Assembly: GCF_030297675.1 (NCBI RefSeq)
Contig: NZ_AP028142.1
Span: 992,001-1,056,000, forward strand
Length of the DNA: 64,000 nt
Source: Polynucleobacter sp. HIN11
GTDB lineage: Bacteria; Pseudomonadota; Gammaproteobacteria; Burkholderiales; Burkholderiaceae
Reading direction: 5' to 3'
Shown here: piece by piece, positions 16,731 to 25,718 of the stretch
How the letters are laid out: every line of letters begins with the position of its first letter
Position numbering within the stretch: the stretch's first letter is position 1
Notes under the pieces: generated by a model
The model's database searches: none
What the model saw: only the letters and a program-made list of their open reading frames with translations
What the model was told of the DNA's origin: nothing
Position numbers and translations under genes: made by a program

Positions 16731-18421
16731 CGCTGCGCCAGGATTTGCCTGGCAATAGTTTCTGCGATGAGCATGACTGGCGCATTGGTGTTACCGGAGG
16801 TAATACAGGGCATCGCTGAGGCATCGATGACTCGTAAGCGTGCTACTCCGCGTACCCGACACTCAGAATCCAATACGGTATTTGGATTATCAGTTTGACC
16901 TTGGGCGTCGACCTTCCCCATAGCGCAGGTACTCACTGGATGAAAAATCGTTGTTCCTAAATCACGTGCCGCGTGCTCAAGGTCTTGCTCGCTTTGTAAT
17001 TGAGTACCAGGTAATACCTCTTTGGGGGCGTAAGGCTTTAGGGCATCGCTTCCCATAATTTGGCGTGTGATTCGAAGGCTATCGACTGCCACCTTTAGAT
17101 CGTCTGGGGTGGATAAATAATTGCACCGGATTTCTGGATGCATCTGGGTATCGGCTGATTTAGCCCTCACCCAGCCGCGTGAGCTGGGTCGCAAATTGCA
17201 TACACTCGGTGTAATCGCATTAAAGGGATGTAGCGGTTCCCCAAATTTAGGTAAGGAGAGTGGCTGAACATGCCATTCAATATTCGCTGTAGGCTGCGAT
17301 GGATCGCTTTTGGTAAATGCACCCAAGGTCGATGGTGGCATCGTTAGTGGTCCAGTACGTTTGATGAGATATTCAAGGCCCATTCCCATTCGGGTCAACC
17401 AGTTTTTATAGAGTGTATTGACGGTCTTGCAGTTCTCAACCTGATACACCGTGCGGATCTGTAAGTGATCTTGCAAGTTCTCGCCTACGCCCGGAAGGTC
17501 TATCCTAGTTTCGACCCCGATGGAATTGAGGTGATGGTGCGCACCGATTCCTGAGACTTGCAATAGTTGGGGGGATCCAATCGAACCGGCTGACAGAATC
17601 ACTTGGTCCTTGGCATGGGCAGTGACGCGTGATCCGGCGTGTAATAGATCTAGACCACGCACTTCCCAGGCTGCGCCATACCAGGCATTCATCTGTTGTG
17701 TTGGATTATTTTGGGTTTGGGGTTGCGTCGGTATTAAATTGAGTTGCAATACCTGTGCTTTAGTCAGAATCGTTAAGTTCTTTCGATGACGAATTGGGTG
17801 GAGATACGCATCGGCCATCGACCAACGCACTCCTTTCTTTTGGGTCATCTGAAAATATGCACAACCCTCGTTATCGCCTCGGTTGAACTCCTCGATCGAG
17901 GGAATGCCCTGCTCCTGCGCGGCTTTGCGCCAAGCGTCCAAGATTTGCCATTGGACACGGGCTTGCTCAACCCGCATCTCCCCTTGATCTCCGTGCCAGG
18001 CATTGGCTCCAGCAAAATAGTTTTCTAGGGATTTATATGTCTCTAGGGTGTGATCCCACCTCCAGATAGGATCGCCGGTTAACTCGGCCCAACGGGCATA
18101 GTCACTCGCCTGACCACGCATATAGATCATGGCATTAATCGATGAGGATCCGCCAATCACACGCCCTCTTGCATAATGGATCGAACGTTGATTGAGGCCA
18201 GGGTCAGGATTGGTTTTAAAGCACCAGTCAGTTCTGGGGTTGGCAATCGTATAGAGGTAGCCGACAGGAATCTTGATCCAAAACCAATCGTCTTCTCCTC
18301 CGGCTTCGAGTAATAAGACTCGATGGTTTGGGTCTGCGGAGAGACGGTTTGCTAAGAGGCAACCCGCACTACCAGCGCCCACAATAATAGTGTCAAACTC
18401 AAGCGCTGCTGGGGTGCTCAC
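16727..18421 (-). CDS. GMC-family FAD oxidoreductase (choline dehydrogenase-like)
   Basis: A 564-residue glucose-methanol-choline oxidoreductase. The FAD-binding motif IIVGAGSAGCLLANRLS is at 12-28, the GMC signature ARGRVIGGSSSINAMIYMRG is near 85-104, and the C-terminus has the catalytic His region TIFHPVSTCAMG and NTNAPVMLIAE. Such enzymes oxidise primary alcohols. There are no bet genes nearby, so choline itself is not supported; a general alcohol dehydrogenase is the safer call. Monocistronic, with the SYLF-like gene 24 bases upstream on the same strand. Confidence 0.88.
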   Translation of the reverse strand: MSTPAALEFDTIIVGAGSAGCLLANRLSADPNHRVLLLEAGGEDDWFWIKIPVGYLYTIANPRTDWCFKTNPDPGLNQRSIHYARGRVIGGSSSINAMIYMRGQASDYARWAELTGDPIWRWDHTLETYKSLENYFAGANAWHGDQGEMRVEQARVQWQILDAWRKAAQEQGIPSIEEFNRGDNEGCAYFQMTQKKGVRWSMADAYLHPIRHRKNLTILTKAQVLQLNLIPTQPQTQNNPTQQMNAWYGAAWEVRGLDLLHAGSRVTAHAKDQVILSAGSIGSPQLLQVSGIGAHHHLNSIGVETRIDLPGVGENLQDHLQIRTVYQVENCKTVNTLYKNWLTRMGMGLEYLIKRTGPLTMPPSTLGAFTKSDPSQPTANIEWHVQPLSLPKFGEPLHPFNAITPSVCNLRPSSRGWVRAKSADTQMHPEIRCNYLSTPDDLKVAVDSLRITRQIMGSDALKPYAPKEVLPGTQLQSEQDLEHAARDLGTTIFHPVSTCAMGKVDAQGQTDNPNTVLDSECRVRGVARLRVIDASAMPCITSGNTNAPVMLIAETIARQILAQR

Positions 18422-18445
18422 TTCTGTGTCTCACCAAACTAGAAA

Positions 18446-19090
18446 TTATTTCTTCTGACGGCGCTCTTGAATGGCTTTTAAGACCGCTGGGGTATTGAGC
18501 TGCTGATCAACCATATATAAAGCGCCGCCATAATTGGCTTGCAAATCGTAGCCCGAGATGCCCACGGTGTAGAAGGTCACATTCGGATTAAACGAGCGGA
18601 TCGTACTGCTTGAGCCGGCCGAGAAGTTCGCCTCGACATCAAGGCCTAACTGCTGACCATCAACGGTAGTCAGAATAAATTGTTCGATGGCATCTTGGGT
18701 CTTAAAGATAATAATTTGATATTGCTCTTGGTATCCTGCACCGAGGCCCTCACCGGTCTTCATATCACGCATGAATACGGGTTGGTCTTTGTAACGCTTA
18801 TCGAACAAAACCCCCTCGCCGCGAGCCACCACCACCAAGATGACGTTCACATTCGTGGTATTGAATATGGCATAGCCTGCTGCGCTCTCAATATCTTTAC
18901 GAACCTTGGGGTCTTGCTTCAATAGAAGATTTAAGCCCGTCTCTGCCATTTTGATGGTTGCTTGGCGCTTTTCCGTAATCTCGGCTGGGGTCAATGGTTT
19001 GCCATCTTTGCCCGTCGATTGACATGCGATCAAAAGCAGTGGGCAAAGAAGAGTTAAAAAGATAGCAGTCCAGCGATTGGAAATACGCAT
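18446..19090 (-). CDS. lipoprotein, SYLF/YSC84-like
   Basis: A 214-residue lipoprotein starting at the ATG at 19090 (AGGA upstream). Its signal peptide ends in the lipobox LLIAC, so Cys would carry the lipid. The region DIESAAGYAIFNTTNVNVIL followed by GEGVLFD and GLGAGYQEQYQII resembles the lipid-binding SYLF domain, with the usual glycine-rich strands. Function in bacteria is poorly known. The domain call is by pattern only. Confidence 0.65.
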   Translation of the reverse strand: MRISNRWTAIFLTLLCPLLLIACQSTGKDGKPLTPAEITEKRQATIKMAETGLNLLLKQDPKVRKDIESAAGYAIFNTTNVNVILVVVARGEGVLFDKRYKDQPVFMRDMKTGEGLGAGYQEQYQIIIFKTQDAIEQFILTTVDGQQLGLDVEANFSAGSSSTIRSFNPNVTFYTVGISGYDLQANYGGALYMVDQQLNTPAVLKAIQERRQKK

Positions 19091-19231
19091 TGATGGGTCC
19101 TGTTGATAAGAATCGATTAAAACGTCATAAATGACTAAGCCCACATATTTTATAGACCATTCATGAAATGGGATTAATTTCTAGGTAGTATGTTGGGTTG
19201 ATCAACAGTTATTTCCTTTAAAGAGCCAGCG

Positions 19232-19741
19232 ATGATCATTATTCCTTTTTTATTAATTGGGGCTTTATCCCTCACAAGCGGACATGCTCTGGCTCAAGCC
19301 AAACATGGCCATGCGCATGAGCATGGTAAGGGCAAACTTGAGCTCACAATTGAGTCTGGTAGGGCAATTGGCAACATGAAGCTTCCACTGGAGGCGCTCG
19401 TTGGGTTTGAGCGCGCCCCCAAGACAGAGGCGGAGACCAATGCCATTAATACTATGAACCAGAAACTGCAGAATCCTGGCGCATTCTTTGTGGCAAATAA
19501 TGACGCAGAGTGCTCCCCCAAATTAATTAGCAGTACCATCGTGCGCGATCAAGCAGGTAAGCATGCCGATCTGGACTATCAGTTTGACCTGAACTGTGCC
19601 AAACTCGGTTCACTCAAACAACTTCGCATTGGCCTCTTTTCGGAATACAAACGTCTCAAAGAGATTCGGGTAGAGTCAGTTGGTCCTTGGGGTCAAAAAT
19701 CAGCGACCGCCAAACGCGATTCCAGTACGGTTAACTTTTAA
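19232..19741 (+). CDS. zrgA: ZrgA-like periplasmic zinc-binding protein (DUF2796)
   Basis: A 169-residue exported protein. After the signal peptide (ending GHALAQA) comes a His-rich metal patch KHGHAHEHGKG, the mark of DUF2796 proteins such as ZrgA of vibrios. Two cysteines (AECSP and LNCAK) may form a disulfide. It is the first gene of four tightly packed genes: an ABC ATPase (starting at the next base after the stop), a permease and a DUF3299 protein, the same order as the zinc-regulated zrg cluster. A role in zinc uptake under starvation is likely. No convincing Zur box was seen, though GTTGATCAAC is palindromic upstream. Confidence 0.75.
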   Translation: MIIIPFLLIGALSLTSGHALAQAKHGHAHEHGKGKLELTIESGRAIGNMKLPLEALVGFERAPKTEAETNAINTMNQKLQNPGAFFVANNDAECSPKLISSTIVRDQAGKHADLDYQFDLNCAKLGSLKQLRIGLFSEYKRLKEIRVESVGPWGQKSATAKRDSSTVNF

Positions 19742-20443
19742 GTGAGACGCTCGCCCCACTCCCTCGCGATTGAGGTTAAGCATTTGGAGTTTGCTTGGCC
19801 AACTCAGGCGCCACTCTTTACCAATCTATCGTTCTCGGTGGCCCCTGGGAAGAGTCTCTTCATCTCAGGGCCATCGGGGTGTGGCAAAAGTACTTTATTA
19901 AATCTGCTCGCCGGGGTGATGCCACCCAAGCGTGGTGAGATTTGGATCCATGGCGAACGTTTACAGGACTTAAGTCGGAGTGCGATAGATCGCTTACGCG
20001 GCGAGGAAATGGGTTTTATCTTTCAACAATTTAACTTGATCTCTTACCTTAATGTTGCCGATAACATCTTGTTGCCTACCCATCTGTATCCCAAGCGACG
20101 TCAAGCTGCCATTGCGGAGTTTGGTTCCCTAGACTCCGCACTGTCGCATTTAATAGAACGCCTAGGTCTCGCTCCAGCTCTCCTCACCCAACCCGCACAT
20201 CGGCTCTCGATTGGTCAACAGCAACGCGTTGCAGCGGCACGTGCCTTTATTGGTCGGCCATCGATTGTGATTGCAGATGAACCTACCTCAGCCTTAGATT
20301 GGCAGAATCAGACCCAACTCATGGATTTATTTTTGAGTCTTGCGCAAGAGCAACGCACTGCCTTGGTGATGGTCAGTCACGATGAGCGCTTGAGCGAGCA
20401 ATTTGATGAGCGCATCGGCTTTGCCCAGAAAGTGGCTGCCTAA
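19742..20443 (+). CDS. zrgB: ABC transporter ATP-binding protein (LolD/MacB type)
   Basis: A 233-residue ABC ATPase with Walker A GPSGCGKST (43-51), Q-loop FIFQQFNL, signature LSIGQQQRV, Walker B IVIADEPTSALD and the H-loop VSHDE. It belongs to the LolD/MacB/FtsE branch that works with FtsX-fold permeases by moving periplasmic parts rather than by classical import. The start is a GTG directly after the stop of the zrgA-like gene; the stop overlaps the ATG of the permease. The zrg symbol is by operon order and carries moderate certainty. Confidence 0.85.
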   Translation: MRRSPHSLAIEVKHLEFAWPTQAPLFTNLSFSVAPGKSLFISGPSGCGKSTLLNLLAGVMPPKRGEIWIHGERLQDLSRSAIDRLRGEEMGFIFQQFNLISYLNVADNILLPTHLYPKRRQAAIAEFGSLDSALSHLIERLGLAPALLTQPAHRLSIGQQQRVAAARAFIGRPSIVIADEPTSALDWQNQTQLMDLFLSLAQEQRTALVMVSHDERLSEQFDERIGFAQKVAA

Positions 20444-21675
20444 TGGTTTGGTTACGCATTGCACTTTTGAGCGCCTTAGCTCGCAAAGGCGGCTTATTGA
20501 TTATGGTCTTATCGACCGCTATCTCGGTGGCGATACTGCTTGGGGTCTTTAAGATCCGCGATGACACCAAGACCAGTTTCTCGAATGCCATTAGTGGTGT
20601 CGATTTAGTAGTAGGTGCCAAGGGAAGTCCCACCGAACTCATTTTGTATAGCGTCTTTCATATTGGTCGAGCGACCAACACCATTGCCGCCTCTTATGAA
20701 AAATCCCTCATGAGTATGAAGCCTGTGGCCTGGGTGGTACCTGTGCAATTGGGCGATAGCTTCCGGGGCTATCCAGTGGTGGGAACGAGCATTGAGTTCT
20801 TTACTCATATCAAGGCACAAGGTCGTCATCTGGAATTATCCGAAGGCAAGGTACTGACCGATCCCACACTCTTTGAGGTCGTGCTGGGTGCTAACGTGGC
20901 TAAGAACACCCAACTGAAACTAGGTGAACAAATTGCCATTACCCATGGCTCAGGTACCGGCCCCAAGCAAGACCACAGCAACTCGCCCTTTCGGGTGGTG
21001 GGCATCCTAAAGCCTAATGGCACCCCCATCGATAACGCGGTGTTCATTTCCACCAATGCCTTTGATGCGCTCCATGACATTGAGGAAGGCGGAATTCAGT
21101 TTGCCAAGCTCAATCCGGATTCTCAGGTGAGTGCGTTCTATGTCGGGCTCAAGGATCGCGGCAGCGTGTTCTCAGCACGGCGCCAAATCGACGCCCTGCC
21201 CAATGCAGGGCTTATGGGTGTGATGCCCGGGGTTGCCTTAGATGACTTATGGTCCACCATGGAGGTGGCTGAGAACGCGCTCTTAATTATTTCTTTAGGG
21301 GTGTTGATCACGACCATCCTAGGAATCACGGCCACCCTATTGGTCTCACTGGAGAACCGACGTCGTGAGTTGGCCATCTTTCGGGCGATTGGAGCCAAGC
21401 CCTATCAACTGTTACGCCTTGTACTTTTTGAAGCGCTCTTGATTAGTCTAATTGGTATTGCACTAGGCTGGCTGATGTTACAGATCGCGATCCTCTTATC
21501 AGCCGATTACTTCCGCACCTCTTGGGGCGTGGTCACCAGCATTGGGCTTCCAACTACCCATGATCTACTTTCCTTACTCGCCTTGGTGATTGTGGTGCTC
21601 CTCTGCGCCTGCATTCCGGCCATCAAAGCCTATAGAATGGCACTCAACGAAGAGTTAAATCCCCCATCCACATGA
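20443..21675 (+). CDS. zrgC: FtsX/MacB-type ABC permease
   Basis: A 410-residue permease: one N-terminal helix (about 8-32), a large periplasmic MacB-PCD-like domain (about 35-270) and three C-terminal helices with LENRRRELAIFRAIGAKPYQ between them, the hallmark FtsX coupling region. It overlaps the ATPase (TAATG) and the DUF3299 gene (ATGA), so all are translationally coupled. It probably works with the ATPase and the zrgA-like protein in zinc handling at the envelope. Confidence 0.82.
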   Translation: MVWLRIALLSALARKGGLLIMVLSTAISVAILLGVFKIRDDTKTSFSNAISGVDLVVGAKGSPTELILYSVFHIGRATNTIAASYEKSLMSMKPVAWVVPVQLGDSFRGYPVVGTSIEFFTHIKAQGRHLELSEGKVLTDPTLFEVVLGANVAKNTQLKLGEQIAITHGSGTGPKQDHSNSPFRVVGILKPNGTPIDNAVFISTNAFDALHDIEEGGIQFAKLNPDSQVSAFYVGLKDRGSVFSARRQIDALPNAGLMGVMPGVALDDLWSTMEVAENALLIISLGVLITTILGITATLLVSLENRRRELAIFRAIGAKPYQLLRLVLFEALLISLIGIALGWLMLQIAILLSADYFRTSWGVVTSIGLPTTHDLLSLLALVIVVLLCACIPAIKAYRMALNEELNPPST

Positions 21676-22211
21676 GACGATCCTTTTTACGCTTATCGAG
21701 TGTCAGCTTACTGGGCCTCATGCTAGGGGTGTATCCACTTCGCAGTGAGGCTACGACCTATAAAGAGATCGAGTGGGATGATCTGATGCCTGAGGGCTGG
21801 CGTAAGAAAATGATCTTGGAGGTCACTCGCATGCGCCGCTATGGCAGCTTAATGGATGGTGATCCTAAAGCTGATGAGGCTTATGCTCGTTTAAAGAAAG
21901 CCTGGGACTCAGCGCCGCCGTCCAAGGTTTATATCGGTAAAGCAATACGTATTCCTGGTTATGTGGTGCCACTTGACGCGGAACGCATGCAAAGTAGCGA
22001 ATTTTTATTAGTCCCCTACTTTGGTGCCTGCATTCATTCGCCACCACCTCCGGCTAATCAAATTATTTTGGTCAAGCCCCCAAAGGGCTCGAAGGTGCGC
22101 ACCATGGATGCCATCTGGGTGGAAGGCATTCTGAGCGAGGGTCGAACTTATTCTGAGATTGGCAGTAGCGCCTACGTTCTCAACGCCGACAAGATTACGC
22201 CCTATCGTTGA
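21672..22211 (+). CDS. zrgD: DUF3299 exported protein
   Basis: A 179-residue protein with a signal peptide (MRRSFLRLSSVSLLGLMLGV...) and the DUF3299 core: KAIRIPGYVVPLD, FLLVPYFGACIHSPPPPANQ and AIWVEGILSEGRT. The GACIHSPPPP segment with one Cys and one His is invariant in this family and could bind metal. Last gene of the zinc-type operon, overlapping the permease start-to-stop and converging on the aquaporin gene with a 10-base overlap. Confidence 0.8.
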   Translation: MRRSFLRLSSVSLLGLMLGVYPLRSEATTYKEIEWDDLMPEGWRKKMILEVTRMRRYGSLMDGDPKADEAYARLKKAWDSAPPSKVYIGKAIRIPGYVVPLDAERMQSSEFLLVPYFGACIHSPPPPANQIILVKPPKGSKVRTMDAIWVEGILSEGRTYSEIGSSAYVLNADKITPYR

Positions 22212-22858
22212 TGGATCGACTTACTCGCCTTACAAAACAACATTACCATCACGAGGGCAGCAATCAGTTCAGCGCTGACAAAGCCCAACACATCGGCAGG
22301 CGCAATGCCCACAAAGGTATTTGTGAGGCTTCTAGCCACAGCGACCGCAGGATTGGCAAAAAAAGTGGATGAGGTAAACCAGTAACCCGCAGTGACAGTA
22401 AGCGCCACCAACATTGGCACCTTATCTTTTGCCGCTTGATCCCCAATCCGAATCACCGAGAGAAGTACCAGCGTTGAAATCAACTCACTAGCCCAAATAC
22501 CAAGACCAGTTCGCACCTTGGTTGACTCTTGCAAGATTGCTAGACCAAACATCAGATGTGTTACCCATATTCCAGTAATCGCACCACTGAACTGACATGC
22601 CCAATAGGCAAGTAGCTTGTTGAGATTGAGATGCCCCAGCTTCCAAAACATCAGGCTCACCACTGGATTAAAGTGTGCGCCGGAGATCGGGCCTAAGAGC
22701 ACGATTAAGACATAGAGCCCTGCTCCGGTGGCGATGCTATTACCAAGCAAGGCTACAGCTGCATTACCATTCGAGAGGGTCTCACCCATGATGCCGCTAC
22801 CCGCCACAATCGCAAGCAGCAACGCGGTGCCAAAGAACTCGGCCGCGTAGGACTTCAT
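22202..22858 (-). CDS. aqpS: MIP-family aquaglyceroporin of an arsenic operon
   Basis: A 218-residue aquaporin-fold channel with six helices and two half-helix motifs, NPV (GAHFNPVVSLMF) and NPA (FFANPAVAVARSL). It is the third gene of arsR-arsC-aqp; its start overlaps the arsC stop (ATGA). In rhizobia the same gene order is known, where AqpS lets arsenite formed by ArsC leave down its gradient, replacing ArsB or Acr3. No arsenite pump is present here, which supports that reading. The symbol is given by analogy. Confidence 0.85.
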   Translation of the reverse strand: MKSYAAEFFGTALLLAIVAGSGIMGETLSNGNAAVALLGNSIATGAGLYVLIVLLGPISGAHFNPVVSLMFWKLGHLNLNKLLAYWACQFSGAITGIWVTHLMFGLAILQESTKVRTGLGIWASELISTLVLLSVIRIGDQAAKDKVPMLVALTVTAGYWFTSSTFFANPAVAVARSLTNTFVGIAPADVLGFVSAELIAALVMVMLFCKASKSIHQR

Positions 22859-23337
22859 GAGGCTTTGTGGTGAATATCTTTCAGAGCCATCGAGTCGAGT
22901 TTATCGAGCGGCATGCTGGCTAACAAATCAATGCGTTTTTTGAGACCGTTCATCACTTCGATAAATGCAAGACGCTTCTCTACATCTGTACCACTAACTT
23001 GCGATGGATCGCGAAATCCCCAGTGTGCGGTAGCAGGATTGCCTGGCCAGACGGGGCATACCTCACCCGCCGCGTTATCGCAGACCGTAATAATGAAATC
23101 CATCTTGGGGGCATTGGGTAAACCAAACTCATCCCAGCTCTTACTGCGTAATTTGGATTCGTCATAGCCCATCTCCAACGCTAACTCCTTGGCAAAGGGA
23201 TTGACTTGGGTGCCGGGGGTTGAGCCTGCAGAATAGCCCACGAAGAGACCACTGGGATGGGTGGAGGCCAGTGCCTCCCCCAGAACAGACCGGGCGGAGT
23301 TATGGGTGCACAAGAAGAGTACGTTGTATTTTTTCAT
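22855..23337 (-). CDS. arsC: arsenate reductase, low-molecular-weight phosphatase type
   Basis: A 160-residue protein with the P-loop CTHNSARS (Cys10 to Arg16), the active site of the LMW-phosphatase/arsenate-reductase fold. It reduces arsenate to arsenite. The ATG at 23337 overlaps the arsR stop by four bases (ATGA) and is preferred over the ATG two codons upstream. Downstream it overlaps the aquaporin gene. Additional Cys residues (ITVCDNAAGEVCPVWPG) match the thioredoxin- or glutaredoxin-linked enzymes. Confidence 0.9.
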   Translation of the reverse strand: MKKYNVLFLCTHNSARSVLGEALASTHPSGLFVGYSAGSTPGTQVNPFAKELALEMGYDESKLRSKSWDEFGLPNAPKMDFIITVCDNAAGEVCPVWPGNPATAHWGFRDPSQVSGTDVEKRLAFIEVMNGLKKRIDLLASMPLDKLDSMALKDIHHKAS

Positions 23338-23663
23338 GGGCATGCGACTTTTTTCTTCGATTTAGGAGTACTACAGGACTGACCCTGGCAGCAGTTATCC
23401 AATAAAAATTCACTGAGATCCTCAATCACATTGGGATTAGGGCGATAGATCAAGTTGCGGCTTTGGCGCTCTACCAATAACAGCTTGGCATTGACTAGCT
23501 CTTTCAGATGAAAGCTCAAGGTTGCATTGGGAATGCCTAACTTCTCAATCAATTGACTCGGGGTCAAGCCAATATCTCCGCGTTGCACGATTAGACGGAA
23601 GATATTGAGTCGAGTCTCCTGCCCTAAGGCTAAAAGGACTTGGATGGCATCAATATTTTTCAT
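23334..23663 (-). CDS. arsR: ArsR-family arsenic-responsive repressor
   Basis: A 109-residue winged-helix repressor. The DNA-recognition helix region reads GIPNATLSFHLKELVNAKLL. The cysteines are at the C-terminus (Cys91, Cys92 and Cys97), not in the alpha-3 helix, as in the Acidithiobacillus-type ArsR proteins. Arsenite binding should release the promoter. The promoter lies in the AT-rich region at 23664-23722 (with repeats of ATATA). First gene of arsR-arsC-aqpS. Confidence 0.9.
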   Translation of the reverse strand: MKNIDAIQVLLALGQETRLNIFRLIVQRGDIGLTPSQLIEKLGIPNATLSFHLKELVNAKLLLVERQSRNLIYRPNPNVIEDLSEFLLDNCCQGQSCSTPKSKKKVACP

Positions 23664-23722
23664 ATTTCCAATTATATAGAAATATATGACAGCTTTGTGA
23701 CATAGGCTGAAAGATTAAATGC

Positions 23723-24394
23723 TTACCTCGGAATTACTTTTGTGGAATCTAGATGGGTCTTCATAAACTGAGGTGATGTAACCCCCATCGACACATAGAT
23801 GCTGGTTAGTTCTTCCATACCAATCTCGGCAGGGCTTACCCAGTCAACTGGCACATAGAGCAAGCCCCCTCCAATCGGTACTGGTGCGGTTGGCACGATT
23901 ACTGCATAGCAGGCCTGATCTTTGACCATTACCGCTTGGGGGGATGAGAGCAAAGCCAGCGCTGACACTCCACCCGCTCCACCAAAATGCACCCATACCG
24001 GGCGCATCGTTTTCAACTCCTCATCATCCCGCTTGGCAACCAGACTCACAAAGCTATGAATGGTGTCATAGACCGTTCGTACTACTGGTATCTTCCGAAC
24101 CAAGCCATTAATGATGGCCGTAAATCCCTTCTGCAAACCCTTCTCAACCAACAGGCCAAGAATGAGCAAGGCTAGGATCACAATCGCCAAGCCAATGACA
24201 TAACCAACCCACTCGAAACCTGCAATGCCTAAGCCCATCTTTGCCATCACACTGCCGACTGCGCTCGATGGTCCAAGCCAACGAATCACGATCCCCACTA
24301 CAAAGGCAATCAGCAGAGCCGTTGCTATCAGAGGAAACGCCGCTAAGAGTCCGGCTAGGAATAGGCGAACAAGTTTGGATGAGCTTGGTGACAT
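23723..24394 (-). CDS. DUF502 membrane protein
   Basis: A 223-residue inner-membrane protein with two N-terminal helices (about 9-35 and 55-85) and the conserved DUF502 segments KIPVVRTVYDTIHSF and VFIPTAPVP-like TAPVPIGGGLLYVP. Function is not established for the family in bacteria. It stands alone on the minus strand. Confidence 0.8.
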   Translation of the reverse strand: MSPSSSKLVRLFLAGLLAAFPLIATALLIAFVVGIVIRWLGPSSAVGSVMAKMGLGIAGFEWVGYVIGLAIVILALLILGLLVEKGLQKGFTAIINGLVRKIPVVRTVYDTIHSFVSLVAKRDDEELKTMRPVWVHFGGAGGVSALALLSSPQAVMVKDQACYAVIVPTAPVPIGGGLLYVPVDWVSPAEIGMEELTSIYVSMGVTSPQFMKTHLDSTKVIPR

Positions 24395-24430
24395 AAGATC
24401 AAATAAGTTCTATTAATGCTTGAGTGTAAT

Positions 24431-25129
24431 TCACACAAGATCAAAGACCAACACCTCCGCCTCTTCACCTTGGCTGATCTCAATCCTTGACTCATCTGCA
24501 ATCATGGCAGCGTCGCCACCACTTAAGCGCTGACCATTCACCGTCAGGGTGCCTTTGATGAGATGCACATATCCTTTGCGACTTGGGTCCAGTTTGAGGA
24601 TCGCTGATTGATCACCATTAAAGGTACCGGCATAGAGCTTCGCATCCGCGTTCATGGTGATCGAGTCCTCTGCTCCATCGATGGAGGCTAAGAGGCGTAA
24701 TTTGCCATCTTTATCTTGGGCTGGAATCGTTTTTTGCTCATAGCCTGGCTTGACTCCCGTAAATTTGGGCTGGATCCAAATTTGCAGAAAGTGTGTCGTT
24801 TGATCCTTGGCATAGTTGAACTCACTATGGGTGACGCCCGTACCCGCACTCATACGTTGGATGTCTCCAGGCGGGATGGATTTGACGTTACCCATACTGT
24901 CTTTGTGTGCCAACTCGCCTGAGAGAACATAGCTAATGATTTCCATATCCCGATGGCTGTGCTCACCAAAGCCCGTACCAGGATCAATGCGATCCTCATT
25001 GATCACCCGCAAATTACCCCAGCCCATAAATTTGGGGTCATAGTAATTGGCAAACGAGAATGAGTGAAAGCTCTTGAGCCAACCATGATTGGCGTAGCCC
25101 CGCTCCTGCGATTTACGAATCTGCATCAT
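24431..25129 (-). CDS. pirin family protein (YhhW-like quercetinase fold)
   Basis: A 232-residue bicupin. The metal ligands are visible in the first cupin: FGEHSHRDMEII with two His, a following His in GELAHKDSMG and a Glu. Such pirins can dioxygenate quercetin and may sense oxidants. Its start is 3 bases from the end of the flavoprotein gene on the same strand, so pirin, the WrbA-like protein and the MarR gene probably form one regulon. Confidence 0.88.
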   Translation of the reverse strand: MMQIRKSQERGYANHGWLKSFHSFSFANYYDPKFMGWGNLRVINEDRIDPGTGFGEHSHRDMEIISYVLSGELAHKDSMGNVKSIPPGDIQRMSAGTGVTHSEFNYAKDQTTHFLQIWIQPKFTGVKPGYEQKTIPAQDKDGKLRLLASIDGAEDSITMNADAKLYAGTFNGDQSAILKLDPSRKGYVHLIKGTLTVNGQRLSGGDAAMIADESRIEISQGEEAEVLVFDLV

Positions 25130-25132
25130 GGC

Positions 25133-25687
25133 TTAGGCGTGGAATTGGCTAGCAATTTTTGCAATCCGCTCACCATACAAACGTGCGGTCTCGAGGTCAC
25201 CGGAGTTAACCTCATCGGCGCTGGCATCCGATGGGGTTTGCATCATCGCGCCCGCAAAAGAGCCGACATAGTTCACATCATCACGTTTTGCAGACTTAGC
25301 ATTCGACGGCATGAGGCCAGTGCCAACCCAGATACCTGAGTGTTGCATCGCCAAAGTAAAGAAATAATGCAAGGTGGAGTGCTTATCACCATTCATGGTG
25401 GCTGAGTTGGTAAAGCCACCAAAGATCTTGTCTTTCCACTGCTGGCTAAACCAGGGCTTTGAGCTTGCATCAGCAAATTTCTTGAACTGCCAACTCACAC
25501 TGCCCATATAGGTGGGTGAGCCAAAGATGATGGCTTTGGCGTTCTTTAATACCTCCCATTGGGCTTCGGTAATATTGCCATCGGCATCAATAGCGATCAA
25601 TGTTGCGTTTGCGCCTTTGGCAACGGCCTCGGCTTGCTTTTGGGTATGGCCATAGCCACTGTGGAATACCACTGCAATGTTTGACAT
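25133..25687 (-). CDS. WrbA-like flavodoxin-fold NAD(P)H:quinone oxidoreductase
   Basis: A 184-residue flavodoxin-fold protein with the FMN phosphate loop VFHSGYGHTQKQAE near the N-terminus and GSPTYMGSVSWQFKKF in the middle, as in WrbA-type quinone reductases. Lies between pirin and a MarR regulator on one strand, a common arrangement for quinone or electrophile stress genes. Confidence 0.85.
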   Translation of the reverse strand: MSNIAVVFHSGYGHTQKQAEAVAKGANATLIAIDADGNITEAQWEVLKNAKAIIFGSPTYMGSVSWQFKKFADASSKPWFSQQWKDKIFGGFTNSATMNGDKHSTLHYFFTLAMQHSGIWVGTGLMPSNAKSAKRDDVNYVGSFAGAMMQTPSDASADEVNSGDLETARLYGERIAKIASQFHA

Positions 25688-25718
25688 GTTCTCTCCTGTT
25701 AATTTAGGTTAATTGGGG

